DNA of 64,000 bases. It comes from Scilla litardierei (taxonomy: Eukaryota > Streptophyta > Magnoliopsida > Asparagales > Asparagaceae). The notes below the pieces were generated by a model. The model did no database searches. It saw nothing but the letters and a program-made list of their open reading frames with translations, and was not told the DNA's origin. Below, piece after piece: positions 44,186 through 55,743 of the stretch (within the stretch, counting starts at the first letter, position 1; each line of letters opens with the position of its first letter). The stretch is from positions 154,920,817 through 154,984,816 of the forward strand of contig CM061132.1 in the NCBI GenBank assembly GCA_030789695.1, written 5' to 3'. The position numbers and the translations under genes are program-made.

Positions 44186-46017
44186 GATGGGAATCTAGTC
44201 CCACCCCAAGTGGTTTGCTTTGATGATGATCACACCAAATGTTATTAAATTACTAATCATACTACTTAAGTGTGTAGGTTGTGCAAATGAGCTAAGTGAA
44301 GCTCAAAGCATACTCCGAGAAGAAGAACTTCAACCACACTCATAGAAGATGAAGATGAATTTAGCTCGCAATTCCAAAGCTCAAGCACAAGAAGAGTTCA
44401 AAGATGAAGCTCAAAGAATGTGCTCAACCTAAAGCTAAAGAGGAGCTCAAATTCAAGCGAAGCATATGTAACTAGCTCAAGCTCATTCATGGCTTCAAGT
44501 TCTTCATAGAGTCTAGTATGTGAGTTGTTTTTCATTTTCTTAGAATTATGTCAAAGCCAAGAAAGAATATGCACACACACAAAATGATTTTCTAAAATAT
44601 TTTTAAACTTTTTTTAAACTTATTTGATAGCATGCTTTTCATAGAAGCTAAGTTTCAACTTGTAGTCAACTACAAACACCCAGTAGTTCACTACCCTGAT
44701 TTCTGCTTTCTCCCTGAAAAGATACTCTGGGAGTCGACTACCAATATTAGGGAGTCGACTACCAGCTATAACTAATTTTCTCAGGATCTACTCTGGGAGT
44801 CGACTACCAACCTTAGTGAGTCGACTACTAGCTGTACGTGTTGACTTCCTTGATTGCCTCTATTATTTAATTCTCATTTGACTTTTGGGCCGAATTAAAA
44901 CCCATTTTGAATCATTTTGAATTCTCCCTTGGCTCTATAAATAGATACCCTATGAGAACATTTTCCTCACCAATCCATTCTTGAGCCAAAGCAATAATTC
45001 TCTCAAAGTTCTCATCGTTCTTATTGCTCTCAAAGCTCTTCGTAGCCAAAATGGTTTTTTTCATTCTTTGATCTTATTGTTTATATTTGTCTATAAATTC
45101 TTTTTAAGATCATATTATTTTTTGCTATTGCAAATTGGTTTTCAAATTCATCTCTTTGTTTTTAATATTCTTAAAAGGTTTTTTGAAACATCTAGATTCT
45201 AGATCACATTGAATAATATCATATTCTTTCTTTGATCTAAGAACATATCTAGATTCTAGATCACATGGAATAATTTTCATATTCTTTGTGTGATCTAAGA
45301 ACACAAGAAGATTCTAAATCACATTGAATTATTTCATATTCTTTGTGTGATCTACGAACGATTTAAATTCTTTTAGCCACGTTAAGCATAACTGCAAATT
45401 TAATATTGGTTATAGAATTATTGGGTGTAAACCAATCTCCATTAATTTATTGTGGTGAATTGGATTTGATTTTACTTGTAGTCCGTTGGTGATAAGTGTG
45501 TTGAAAGTCCTCGGATTTTGAGGCAAGGAAAAGTCCTCGGGTTGTGAGGCAATGAAAAATCCTTGTTGTAGGCAAGGTGGTTGTAAATCCTCTTGGCGGG
45601 AGGTGGTTTGTACTATTTACCGATAATAGTGGATTAAAGCCCGACAAGAGTTTCGGGGAGTGGACGTACCCGGGTTATGGGGAACCAGGATAAAAATCTG
45701 TGTGTTTGTGATTGTTATTTATTTACTTGCATTTACATTCCGCTGCTTAACTATATTCTTGCAAGTTTATATTTCATTCCGCTGTAAGATATATTCTGTT
45801 ATCATTACTCTTTTGATCATTATTGTTTATATACTATCTTATCTTTATTTGAAGATCAATCGTGTTGATTAAGGACCAAGTGTAGATCAATCTACTTGGT
45901 TCCTTAGGCAACATTGGAAGGGAAGTTATTTTTATGGTATTCATTTGTGAAAAGTTTTTTTCCACAACACTACTCAACACCCCTTTTAGTGTTGTTTGCC
46001 ATCTACATAATCCAACA
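44186..46017 (+). repeat. SIRE-type solo LTR
   Basis: 1832 bp from TGATGGGAATCTAG to ATAATCCAACA with CATTC/CGTTC as target duplication (one mismatch). SIRE-like features: GATGATGATCACACC start, dyad array at 44655-44830, TATAAATA at 44936, end in CACCCCTTTTAGTG-type wording. It splits the protease of the copia remnant, whose reading resumes at 46018. Confidence 0.75.
44655..44830. repeat. GGGAGTCGACTACC dyad array
   Basis: Four copies of GAGTCGACTAC in two pairs, each pair about 18 bases apart, preceded by GTAGTCAACTAC and GTAGTTCACTAC variants. It lies just over 100 bases upstream of TATAAATA at 44936. Confidence 0.8.
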
Positions 46018-48308
46018 CGTTCTCCAGGTCGGTAATGCAGCTAGCGTTGCTATCGTGACCGTATGATATGTCCAACACACCTTGGCGAGCGGTGCCCACT
46101 TGCTTCTGAAGCTATGTTACTATGTCTCAAATTTTCTATGCAATGTTATCTCCATCTCAGCTTTGGCTGGAGAAAGATATACGTTTACTATCAATGAAAA
46201 GGTTATAAACATTTTCCTCTATAGTAAATTGCTAGGATTCTGGAGTCTGAATAATGGTGTGTATGTAACGATGTTATAATAAATGTTAATACTTGAAAAC
46301 ACAAGGAATCAAGTTATAGTGAAACATATCTCTGGTACTGTAGACTAGGTCATATCGGAGAGAAGAGACTTAGCAAGTTACATAAAAAGGTGTCTTTAGA
46401 CCTTTCGAATTATGAATCAAATGACACCTGCGAATCTTGTCTTAAAGGAATATGGCCAAAACTCCTTTTGTAAGATAAGTGGAGAGAGTTAATGAACTCT
46501 TGGGTCTCGTACATTTGGATGTATGCTGACCCATGTCTACTTTAGCCATAGAGGGATATTCATACTGTGTTACATTCACAGATGATCACTCTAGGTATGG
46601 ACACGTGTTCTTGATGAAACACACGTCCGAAGCCATTGAGCGGTTCAAAGAATATCGTAACGAAGTTGAAAAACAAACTGGCAAAAGTATTAAAATCATT
46701 CGATCTGATTGAGGAGGGGAATACTTGAGCTATGAGTTACTTGCGTACTTAAAATAGAATGTGGTTCTCTCGCAGGTCACACCTCCCTACACACCGCAAC
46801 ACAACTGTGTGTCAGAGAGAATGAACCATACTTTGTTAGACATGGTGTGATCCATGGTAAGTGATGAGTTGCCAACCACCCGTTGGGCATATGCCCTAGA
46901 AACTGCTACCGACATTCTCAACAGGGTTCTGTCAAAAATCGTGCCAATGACTCCATATCAGATTTGGGGTGGCATGGAATTCAACCTTATAATCTAGATA
47001 AACTTGATGATAGATTTGTTTTGTGTAAATTAATTAGGTACCTGTAAAATTCTATGGGGGTACATCTTCTACCATCAAGAACAACAAAAGGTTGTTGTCT
47101 CCAAACATGCCACCTTTTTAGAAAATGATTTCATTATGAAGGAAACTTTTGGCATGGTGATAGATTTGGATGAATGTTTAGAAGGAGAATTAACACAAGT
47201 ACATGTGTCAAACCCAGTGGGAGAGACAACGCCTGATATTTCCCAGCCAGTCGTCGGAAAGTCTAGCAGGATTCCTCGAGCCCCTCAGAGGTATTACGGT
47301 TTTCTCATCGACGAAGGGATCGAGGATAGCATCATAGTTGATGATAATCTTGTTAGCTTCTAGGAAGCCATTCAGAGTAGAGACTCTAAAAAATGGCTGG
47401 ATGCAATGAAATCCAAAATGGATTCCATGCACGTTAATAAGGTATGAACCTTAGAAAATACGCCCAATTGAATTGTTCCCATTGGATGCAAATGGATCTT
47501 CAAGAAAAAGATCGGTGTAGATGGAAATATAGAAACGTCCAAGGCTAGGCTGGTTGCGAAAGGCTATCGTCAGATTCTAGGAATAAATTATGATGGAAAC
47601 TTTCTTGCCAGTATCCATGGACAAGTATATTTGGATTATACTCGCTATCGTTACCTTTTATGACTACGAAATCTGGCAGATGGATGTAAAAACTACTTTT
47701 CCAAATGGTGATTTAGAAGAGCAAATTTACATGACCCAGCCAGAAGGTTTCGAGGTCAGTGGGAGCGAAGAGAAAGCATATAGACTGCATAGGTCCATTT
47801 ATGGACTTAACAGGCATCAAGGAGCTGAAACAGTTGATTTTACAAACAGTCAAAAGCATTTGGCTTTGTAAAAAATGTAGATGAACCATGCATTTATAAA
47901 AAAACTAGTGGTAATTCTTTAGTCATTCTCATATTGTACATGGATGTCATTCTTTTGATAGAGAACAACATAGAGATGTTAAGATCTGTTAAAGAATGGC
48001 TGTCAAGCAACTTCTCCATGAAGAACTTGGGAGAAGCATCATACATACTCGGTGTGAAGAACTATAGAGATAGATCTAAACAGATGATAGGACTCTCCCA
48101 GTCTAGTTACATTGATACCGTGCTAAAATATTTTACCATGGTGAATAATAAGGGCGGTTTCATACCGCCAATCATGGTATAACTCTATCCAAGAAGATGT
48201 CTCCAATGACTGACTTGAAGAGAGAGATTGCTGATTGAACCGGAGGACGCGCAAGGAGCACGCCTTCCACTCCCAAGCGTAGGAGTGTCAATGCAATAAA
48301 AATAACCG

Positions 48309-50063
48309 TGTTGAATATTGGACTCCCCGGATTTGGTTTTGGATGATGAGCAAACATAAATAATTCATGAACTAACAATTTGTGAGCGCAGTATTGGAGA
48401 TCGTCGCCAAATTCACGAGAACAATCAAAGCGACATCTCAACACTTCTCAAAGCTCGTATTCATGCCTAAAGCTTCGTTGAAGCTCTTGCGCCGTTTTGG
48501 AAGTCATGAAGAATTAATCGAAGCTCTCGAAGACCGTTTATTAAGGTTTTATTTATAGTCTTTTAGCTTCGATCTATAGAATGTTAAGCCTTGAGTATAT
48601 CTTACGATTCTATCTTCATAACGCTCATATCGTAGCTCTAGGATCTTAGTACAAGTTCATTCTAACTTCCTCGAAGCGTCGCGCTTCGATTCGGACTTGT
48701 TTGTGCATGTTAGTTGGTACAAGAAGAAGTACTGACCGACTAGATGGTGATCTAGTCGGTCAGCAACTCTTCTTGGACCGACTAGTTTGCTTCCTTAGTT
48801 TCTTGCACTTTACTGTTTACAGTTAGTCGGTCTACGTTGACTCACCGACCGACTAGTTTGTGAACTAGTCGGTCAGTGATGCTTCTTTGACCGACTAGTT
48901 GTGACTTACTGTTCATACTAAATTTCTCCTAAGCTACTGTTTATCGTTAGTCGGTCTAAGAACGTTTGGTGACCGACTAGTTGTCAATCTAGTCGGTCAA
49001 CTTTTGTTCTTGGACCGACTAAGTCAATTTGTATTCAGACTATTTCATTATGCCTCTTAGTCGGTCTACGTTCACTGACTGACTGACTAGTTGTGAAACT
49101 AGTCGGTCAGAATGTCTTCTTGGACCGACTAGATTTCTAGGTCTAAATTTCCATCTCTTCTCAGTTCCTCTCTTAGTCGGTCCATGTTGTTTGACTGACC
49201 GACTAGTTGATGAACTAGTCGGTCAGTAGTTGTTCTTTGACCGACTAGTTGCCTCAGATTTCTATCCGTTGGAAATTGACCTAACTTGTTTTTATGGGAC
49301 CCTATAAATACGAACCTAGGTCATTTCTCTCTAGGTTAGAGCTGCCATTATGAGATTCATTGAGATAGAAAGAGATAGCCATTCTCACTCATTTCCAAAG
49401 CTCTCTTCCTCACAAGAAACCCATTCTCTCACTTTCTAGATCTAGAATCCATATTGAGAGAAGCTTGTTCTTGGTGAGCCCTTCAAGCTCTAGCTTGAAT
49501 CAAGTCTCCAAATCTCTCCTAGGCACCTATTGCTGGTCATTTCCTTGGTGCTAGGTCTTGGTGATTTCATCTTCCTCAAATCCTTCCTTTCACCTATTTG
49601 GGTAAGAAAAACTCAAGGTATAGGATTTTGTGGTAAGATTGTTTATTTCATTATAAACTTGTTTATATTGCTTGTTGATTCTCTCGGTTGTGAGAGAAGG
49701 TTGTGATCCCGGGTTGTGGGATTCACTATTGCCATTGCATGTATGATTTGATCTTGTGAAGGTTTTTCACAAGATATTCATAGTGGAAATCTTGGGTTAG
49801 GGTTTCTAACCTAAGTATCCGGAGGGGATCCGGGTGGTTGGGACGTAGGATCACCGGGAACAAGTCGGGGAGACTTAGGTGGATCCGAACCCATTAACAT
49901 CTTTTGTTAGCATTGTTAATTTTGTTGTTGTCATTCAATTTAAGCTTCCGTAAATTGATTTGGTAGTTGTTTGCACCATAATTTGGAATTATACTCCTTG
50001 TTATTTTTAAAGTACTATTCACCCCCCCTCTAGTACTTGTGCAGTAGCTTGTAGGGCATTACA
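48309..50063 (+). repeat. 5' LTR of SIRE element
   Basis: 1755 bp, TGTTGAATATTGG to GGGCATTACA. Order: U3 start, hairpin array 48710-49250, TATAAATA at 49303, transcribed leader, splice-donor-like GTAAGAAA at 49602, acceptor-like CTTGTGCAG ending at 50044. Confidence 0.95.
48710..49250. repeat. GACCGACTAG/CTAGTCGGTC hairpin array in SIRE 5' LTR
   Basis: Five units of about 77 nt. Each is built from four half-sites in strictly alternating orientation: TTAGTCGGTC, GACCGACTAG, CTAGTCGGTC, GACCGACTA. The first site of unit 1 is degenerate (TTAGTTGGTAC). Inner sites are separated by about 8 bases, outer ones by complementary spacers in at least units 1 and 3 (for example GGTCTAAGAAC with GTTCTTGGACC). 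The array ends about 55 bases upstream of the TATA box. Confidence 0.9.
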
Positions 50064-50065
50064 TT

Positions 50066-50077
50066 TGGTATCAAAGC
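50066..50077 (+). other. SIRE primer-binding site
   Basis: TGGTATCAAAGC two bases inside the 5' LTR, complementary to the 3' end of initiator tRNA-Met except one base, as usual in this lineage. Confidence 0.85.
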
Positions 50078-50090
50078 CAGATACTTAGCT

Positions 50091-52331
50091 ATGTCTGCCA
50101 ACGAAAACAAGACCGTGCGTCCACCTTCCAACTATGACACCTTCAGGAACCGTGAAGGAGCATCTTCGGTGATGGAAGGACATTCCTCTACGAGGCCTCC
50201 ATTCTTCAACGGTACCAACTACGGGTACTGGAAATGCCGGATGGAAACCTTCCTCCGGAGTGCATCTTTATGGAGGACCACAATGAAGGAATACATCGAG
50301 CCCGAAGAAGAAGACTTTGAGAAATGGACTACCGCGGAGGTCGCCGCGAAGGTAAGCAATGCCAAGGCAATGAACGCCTTGCAATGCGCATTGGAGCCCA
50401 AGGACTTCAATAAGATATGCACATGTAAGAGTGCATATCAAATTTGGAACTCTCTCCTCATACTACATGAAGGGACGAGTAGGGTAAGAGACTCTAAACT
50501 CGTAATCGTAAACAAAGATTACGAAATGTTTCATATGCAACAGGGCGAGAAGATGAAGGAATATTACGCTCGCTTCGTTGACATAATAAACGAGTTAGAG
50601 GCCCTCGGTAAATCCTACATACAAAAGGAGAAGTGCTCGAAGCTTATCGAAGGACTTCCTTCTTCTTGGGAGAAACGTACCTTCGCCATCGAGGAAGGTA
50701 ATGACATGAATAAGTATACCGTAGTTCAATTGATGGGTACTTTAATGTCATACGAGGTACGCAAAGATAGCAAGGTGAAGTTACAAGAAAAGATGAAGTC
50801 CTATTTGAACCAAGACGTGCCTAAGAAAAAGGCAATTGCATTCAAGGCGGCTTCATCCACCTCTACCGATGATGAGGACTCGGAAGAAGAAATGGACATG
50901 GAATCCGTTGCACTCATGGCAAAGAAGTTCAATCGCTTCTTCCGAAAGGGTAACTTCAAACAAAAATCTAAATTTACTTCTACTAACGCCTCTCCACCTT
51001 TGTGCTTTAAATGCAATAAGCCAGGACACATCAAAGCGGATTGTCCTCAAAACAAGCAAAAGGAGAAGTGGAAGGCGCCGAAGTTCGACAAGTCGAAGAA
51101 GTACAAAAAGGGGTACAAAAAGGGACTTGTCGGAACAACATTCACCGACTCCGAGGATTCCTCAAGCGGAGAGTCGGACGATGAGAAAGTGGAGCAAGCG
51201 CACATGTGCTTCATGGCAAGAGAGGAGCATGATCAAGGATCTTCCTCCTCCGATGATAGCGACGACGAAGGCGATGAGGTAACTATGGATGATCTTAGAG
51301 ATGCCAACTCTCATTTATGGTCTAAATACACTAAATTAGTAAATAGATATACTAAAGTAAAAGATGACCTAGCTAGTATTCAAACCTCGCCTAAGACTAT
51401 CATCACCAACAACGACACCGTTGTTGAAGAGTTAAGAAATGAGATTGTCAATCTCAAATCTAAACTTGAACATGTTAGCATTGACGATCCGGAAGAACAT
51501 AGGATAGCGGATTTAACTTCTCAAAACTCGACTTTGAGTATTGAGAACGAGAATCTTAAATCTCGTGTTTATGTGCTCACATCGCAAGTATCCACATTAG
51601 ATACTTCTTTTCGTTCTCTCACCGAGAAATATGAGAACACATTAGGCCGAATCAATGAATTCAATAAGGGTAAGGGCCATTTGGATAATATCCTAAGTGT
51701 CTTACTCCCGGCCAAACACCATGTTGGTTTGGGGTATACTTTGGGAAAGTCATCCAAGTCGGTCACTACTTTTGTTAGGCCAACTTCCGGTGACTCTACG
51801 AGTGGTAGCAAACACTCTATTGGTAGTTCATCTACCAATGGTGCTTCCACCTCGTCCACACCCTCTTTCGGAAAGAAACCCACTTTGGGTGGACCTCCAA
51901 AGAAGGGGCATGCTTATATGTACACCAATACCATGCCACGTAGGAACACACGTCCTACTCCACCGTCTCACACATATGATAGTTTTTATGCAACACATTC
52001 TCGGGCACGTGCACACCATGTGAGACACCCTCACGCACGTGTTCCCACACATGCATATGTTCACCCACCTCATCATATGAATAATTCTCGTCGTGCACCA
52101 TTTCATCATGTTCCTTATGCCTATCCACAACATGCATCACGTAGAAATCAACGTCGCATGCATGCACCCAATAGGATGAGGGCTCCCAAGATTTTCACTA
52201 TTTGGAGCCCAAAGGACACAAGCATGGATGAAAAACAAGTATATATGAATGCTTATTTTTCGGATGTTGTGCATAGTAGAAATTATGTGGGGAAGTCTAA
52301 GTCCAATTGGACTTGGCTTCCAAAGGTCTAA
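50091..52331 (+). CDS. gag: SIRE gag polyprotein, 746 aa
   Basis: Capsid/nucleocapsid precursor that packages element RNA in cytoplasmic particles. Intact from ATG to TAA. Residues 30-65 show the copia gag opening (FFNGTNYGYWKCRMETFL). 90-260 is the capsid-like domain. About 305-318 is the CCHC zinc knuckle (CFKCNKPGHIKADC), flanked by lysine-rich and serine/aspartate-rich stretches. 440-530 is coiled-coil-like. 615-710 is histidine/arginine-rich. Long gag with a histidine-rich tail is usual for SIRE. The start is 28 bases after the 5' LTR. Pol follows in the same frame after several stops. Confidence 0.9.
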   Translation: MSANENKTVRPPSNYDTFRNREGASSVMEGHSSTRPPFFNGTNYGYWKCRMETFLRSASLWRTTMKEYIEPEEEDFEKWTTAEVAAKVSNAKAMNALQCALEPKDFNKICTCKSAYQIWNSLLILHEGTSRVRDSKLVIVNKDYEMFHMQQGEKMKEYYARFVDIINELEALGKSYIQKEKCSKLIEGLPSSWEKRTFAIEEGNDMNKYTVVQLMGTLMSYEVRKDSKVKLQEKMKSYLNQDVPKKKAIAFKAASSTSTDDEDSEEEMDMESVALMAKKFNRFFRKGNFKQKSKFTSTNASPPLCFKCNKPGHIKADCPQNKQKEKWKAPKFDKSKKYKKGYKKGLVGTTFTDSEDSSSGESDDEKVEQAHMCFMAREEHDQGSSSSDDSDDEGDEVTMDDLRDANSHLWSKYTKLVNRYTKVKDDLASIQTSPKTIITNNDTVVEELRNEIVNLKSKLEHVSIDDPEEHRIADLTSQNSTLSIENENLKSRVYVLTSQVSTLDTSFRSLTEKYENTLGRINEFNKGKGHLDNILSVLLPAKHHVGLGYTLGKSSKSVTTFVRPTSGDSTSGSKHSIGSSSTNGASTSSTPSFGKKPTLGGPPKKGHAYMYTNTMPRRNTRPTPPSHTYDSFYATHSRARAHHVRHPHARVPTHAYVHPPHHMNNSRRAPFHHVPYAYPQHASRRNQRRMHAPNRMRAPKIFTIWSPKDTSMDEKQVYMNAYFSDVVHSRNYVGKSKSNWTWLPKV

Positions 52332-52385
52332 CTTTTGAGGACCCAATGACCTTGGGTACCATGATATGAAAGTTTCTATCTTTAG
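52326..52385 (+). other. Gag-pol junction: 60-nt stop-rich, intron-like
   Basis: Between gag and pol the shared frame has TAA, TGA, TGA and TAG within 60 bases. The segment starts AAG|GTCTAAC and ends TTTCTATCTTTAG|GTACTC, so it has GT-AG ends and a pyrimidine-rich 3' side. Removal would fuse gag to pol in frame. A longer alternative donor (CAA|GTATATATG at 52239) is also in phase. Confidence 0.4.
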
Positions 52386-55300
52386 GTACTCAAGGAAAAG
52401 AAAAAGAAAAGGAGCAACAAATTTAAATTTAGCTCCAAAGGGAATTGGATACTCGATAGCGGGTGTTCAAAACACATGACGGGTGACGCTCAATTGCTCT
52501 CCGGAGTGGTTCCCATTGCAAATGGAAATCGCGTCGTATTTGGAGGCAACGAGAGCGGAACAATCGTCGGTGTTGGTAAAGTGGGTAACCCGTCTAAACC
52601 TTTAATTAGTGATGTTTATCTAGTTAATGGTTTAAATCATAATCTTATTTCAATAAGCCAACTTTGTGACAAAGGTTACAAAGTTAGCTTTGCGAAAGGA
52701 TTGTGTCATATTTCAAATGATAATAATAAATTATTATTTTCCGGCACGCGCCATAAAGATATTTATATTTTGGATCTTCCTAAGTTATATGAACAATGTC
52801 TCGTTGCCAACACAAGTGAACAACACTTATGGCATCGACGATTTGGACATGTGAACTTTGGAACACTTTATAAGCTTTCAAAATTAAATTCCATTAAAGG
52901 TTTTCCGAAACTCGTTTTTGAAAAGAAAAGTTTTTGTGATTCTTGTCAACGTGGCAAGCTTCCTAAATCTTCATTCAAACCTAAGAAAAGCATTTCTACG
53001 AAACAGCCACTAGAGCTATTGCATCTAGATTTATTTGGGCCAACTAGAGTTGCTTCCTTAGGAAATGCAATATATGGACTAGTCATCGTTGATGATTATT
53101 CAAGATTTACATGGGTATTTTTCTTATGTAATAAAAATGAAGCTTTTGAAAACTTCACAATATTTGTGAAGAAAGTACAAAATCTCATCGGAACCACCAT
53201 TGTCACTATTCGTAGTGATCATGGGGGTGAATTTGAGAATGAGTCTTTCTCAAATTTTTGTGATGATCTTGGAATTACTCACACGTTTTCTTTCCCTCGC
53301 GCACCTCCTCAAAATGGTGTTGTTGAGAGGAAGAATAGAACGCTTGTGGAGTGTGCTCGCACTATGCTCGAAGATAGTCAACTTGGTTATCAATTTTGGG
53401 CGGAAGCGGTACACACCTCTTGTTATGTGTTTAATAGAATACTTTTGAGGCCCGGCACCAAACAAACTTGCTATGAATTGTTGTTTGGTAGATTGCCTCA
53501 AGTTAAACATTTTCGTGTTTTCGGCGCAAAATGTTTTATTAAAAACACATATGATAATTTGGACAAGTTTGATCCGAGATCGGATGAGGGGATATTTGTT
53601 GGGTATTCCTCACGTAGCAAAGCCTACCGGATATACAACAAAAGATCCTCTACGATCGAGGAATCACTTCATGTCTCTTTTAATGAGAATTTTACTAATT
53701 CTAGAATTTCAAATGATAATGATTCTATGGATGTTTTATGTGATTCGTTTGAAAATTCTAAGTCTATTGATTCAATTGATTCTATTGAGACTAACCCGAC
53801 TAATGAAGTTGTTGAGAATGTGCCTAGTGATCAAGGTATTCCCAAGCGGCTTCATACCGTTCGCGATCATCCCCATGAGCAAGTCATTGGCAATATTCAT
53901 GATAGTGTCAAGACGAGATCGCAAGTCCACCACTTCGCCAATTGTGCCTTTGCCTCATCGATAGAGCCAAAGAATATAGTTGAAGCATGCGAAGATAGTG
54001 CTTGGATCCTTGCCATGGAGGAGGAACTCATTCAATTCGAGAGGAATGAGGTATGGGAGCTTGTTCCTTTTTCCATCGAAGAACCACACCGTCATAGGGA
54101 CAAAGTGGATCTTCAAGAACAAAACCGACGAAAACCAAGTCGTCGTCCGGAACAAAGCTCGGTTAGTTGCTCAAGGATATCGCCAAGAGGAAGGTATCGA
54201 TTTCGAAGAATCCTTCGCTCCGGTAGCTAGATTAGAATCAATTAGACTATTATTGTCTTATGCATGCCATAAAAATTTTAAGTTATTTCAAATGGATGTT
54301 AAAAGTGCATTTTTAAACGGAGATGTTGTTGAGGAAGTTTACGTTTCTCAACCTCCGGGCTTCATAAATGAAAAATTTCCAAATCATGTTTTTAAACTAA
54401 AGAAAGCTCTTTATGGTTTGAGACAAGCTCCTCGAGCTTGGTATGATCGCCTAAAGAATTTTCTTTTGGATTTGAATTTTAAAATGGGCGAAGCCGATTC
54501 TACACTTTTTGTTAAGCATGCGAATAATGATATTTTATTAGTTCAAATTTATGTTGATGATATCATTTTCGGTGCTACTAACTTCACTCTTTGCGAAGAG
54601 TTTTCTAATGTTATGAAGGAACAATTTGAGATGAGCCACATGGGCGAACTCAAATATTTCTTAGGTCTCCAAATTCGCCAATTGAACGATGCAATCTTCA
54701 TCCACCAAACGAAGTATACGGTGGAGTTGCTTAAGCGATTTGGAATGGAGAGTGCTTCAGGGAAAAAGACTCCAATGAGCACGACTACGCATCTCGACAA
54801 GGATACGGGCGGTAAGGATGTAGACATTCGTCTATATCGAGGTATGATAGGTAGTTTACTTTATCTTACCGCAAGTAGGCCCGATATTATGTTTGCCGTA
54901 TGCATATGTGCTCGCTATCAGTCTCAACCTAAGGAGTCTCACTTAGTAGCGGTAAAACGTATTTTCCGTTATCTAAGTTATACACTTGATTTTGGATTAC
55001 TTTATCCAAAATCTAGCACGTATGAGTTAGTCTCATATAGTGATGCCGATTATGCGGGATGCAAATCCGACAGGAAAAGTACTAGTGGCACTTGCCATTT
55101 TCTAGGAAATTCTCTTGTCTCTTGGTTTTCCAAGAAGCAAAATTCCGTATCACTTTCAACCACCGAGGCGGAATATATTGCCGCCGGTGCCGCTTGTGCC
55201 CAGGTTCTTTGGATGAGACACACACTGAAGGGCTTTGGTATTCATTGTGATACTAGCCCTATCATGGTGGATAACCAAAGTGCTATCTGTCTTTCAAAGA

Positions 55301-55500
55301 ATCCGGTGCACCATTCCCGATCAAAACACATAGATGTCCGACACCATTTTTTAGATGATCATGTTGCTAAAAAGGACATCATTTTAGTGTACGTTGAAAC
55401 CCAAAAGCAAATCGCCGATATTTTCATGAAACCCCTAAAGGAGGACTCCTTTGTGCGGTTGCGTCGAGAATTGGGGATTATGGGTGAATCCGAGATATAG
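52386..55500 (+). pseudogene. pol: SIRE pol, one frameshift
   Basis: Order is that of copia. Protease: LDSGCSKHMTG at 52452. Integrase: zinc finger (LWHRRFGHVN, CDSCQRGKL) and core residues in LHLDLFGP, IRSDHGGEFEN and [36 protein letters not shown]. RNase [27 protein letters not shown]; stop TAG at 55498-55500. The frame changes once at a run of five T (54068-54072), after which the coding continues in the next frame, consistent with a one-base homopolymer change. It could be a real lesion or a sequencing artefact. All catalytic motifs I can check are present. Confidence 0.9.
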
Positions 55501-55743
55501 GATTCATATTTCATTCAATTATCTTGCATGTTATTATATTTCGCGATATTTCGTTCATGCTAGATTTATTGAATTTTTGGGGATTTTATGTGATTTGTTT
55601 GAATTTTTGCTCGAATTCTTATTTGAATGTCGTATTTAAGATTTCGACGTTTTATGGGGTAATTTAGATGACTAATGAGAGTGTTAAGATGTTTCATCCA
55701 AGTGGTTTGTGAAGAGAACTCATTTATCAATTTTTGGACTCTT
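55501..55743 (+). other. Spacer after pol, no gene seen
   Basis: Short AT-rich spacer between the pol stop and the internal hairpin array. Confidence 0.6.

Larger units (their letters stand above)
43490..48240 (+). pseudogene. pol: Ty1/copia pol remnant, split by solo LTR
   Basis: In decayed frames: protease (VLDTGADSHI at 44097) up to the insertion at 44185, then continuing from 46018 (ISISALAGERY). The integrase zinc finger follows (LWYCRLGHIGEKRLSKLH, CESCLKGIW, 46330-46460), then the integrase core (FTDDHSRYGHVFLMK, PPYTPQHNCVSERMN, 46560-46830). RT comes last (GCKWIFKKK, WQMDVKTTFPNGDLEEQIYM, LGEASYILGVK, 47480-48170), ending soon after FIP near 48180. Numerous stops. RNase H is lost. 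The YVDD box is changed (LYMDVILL). Lineage not determined. Confidence 0.8.
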
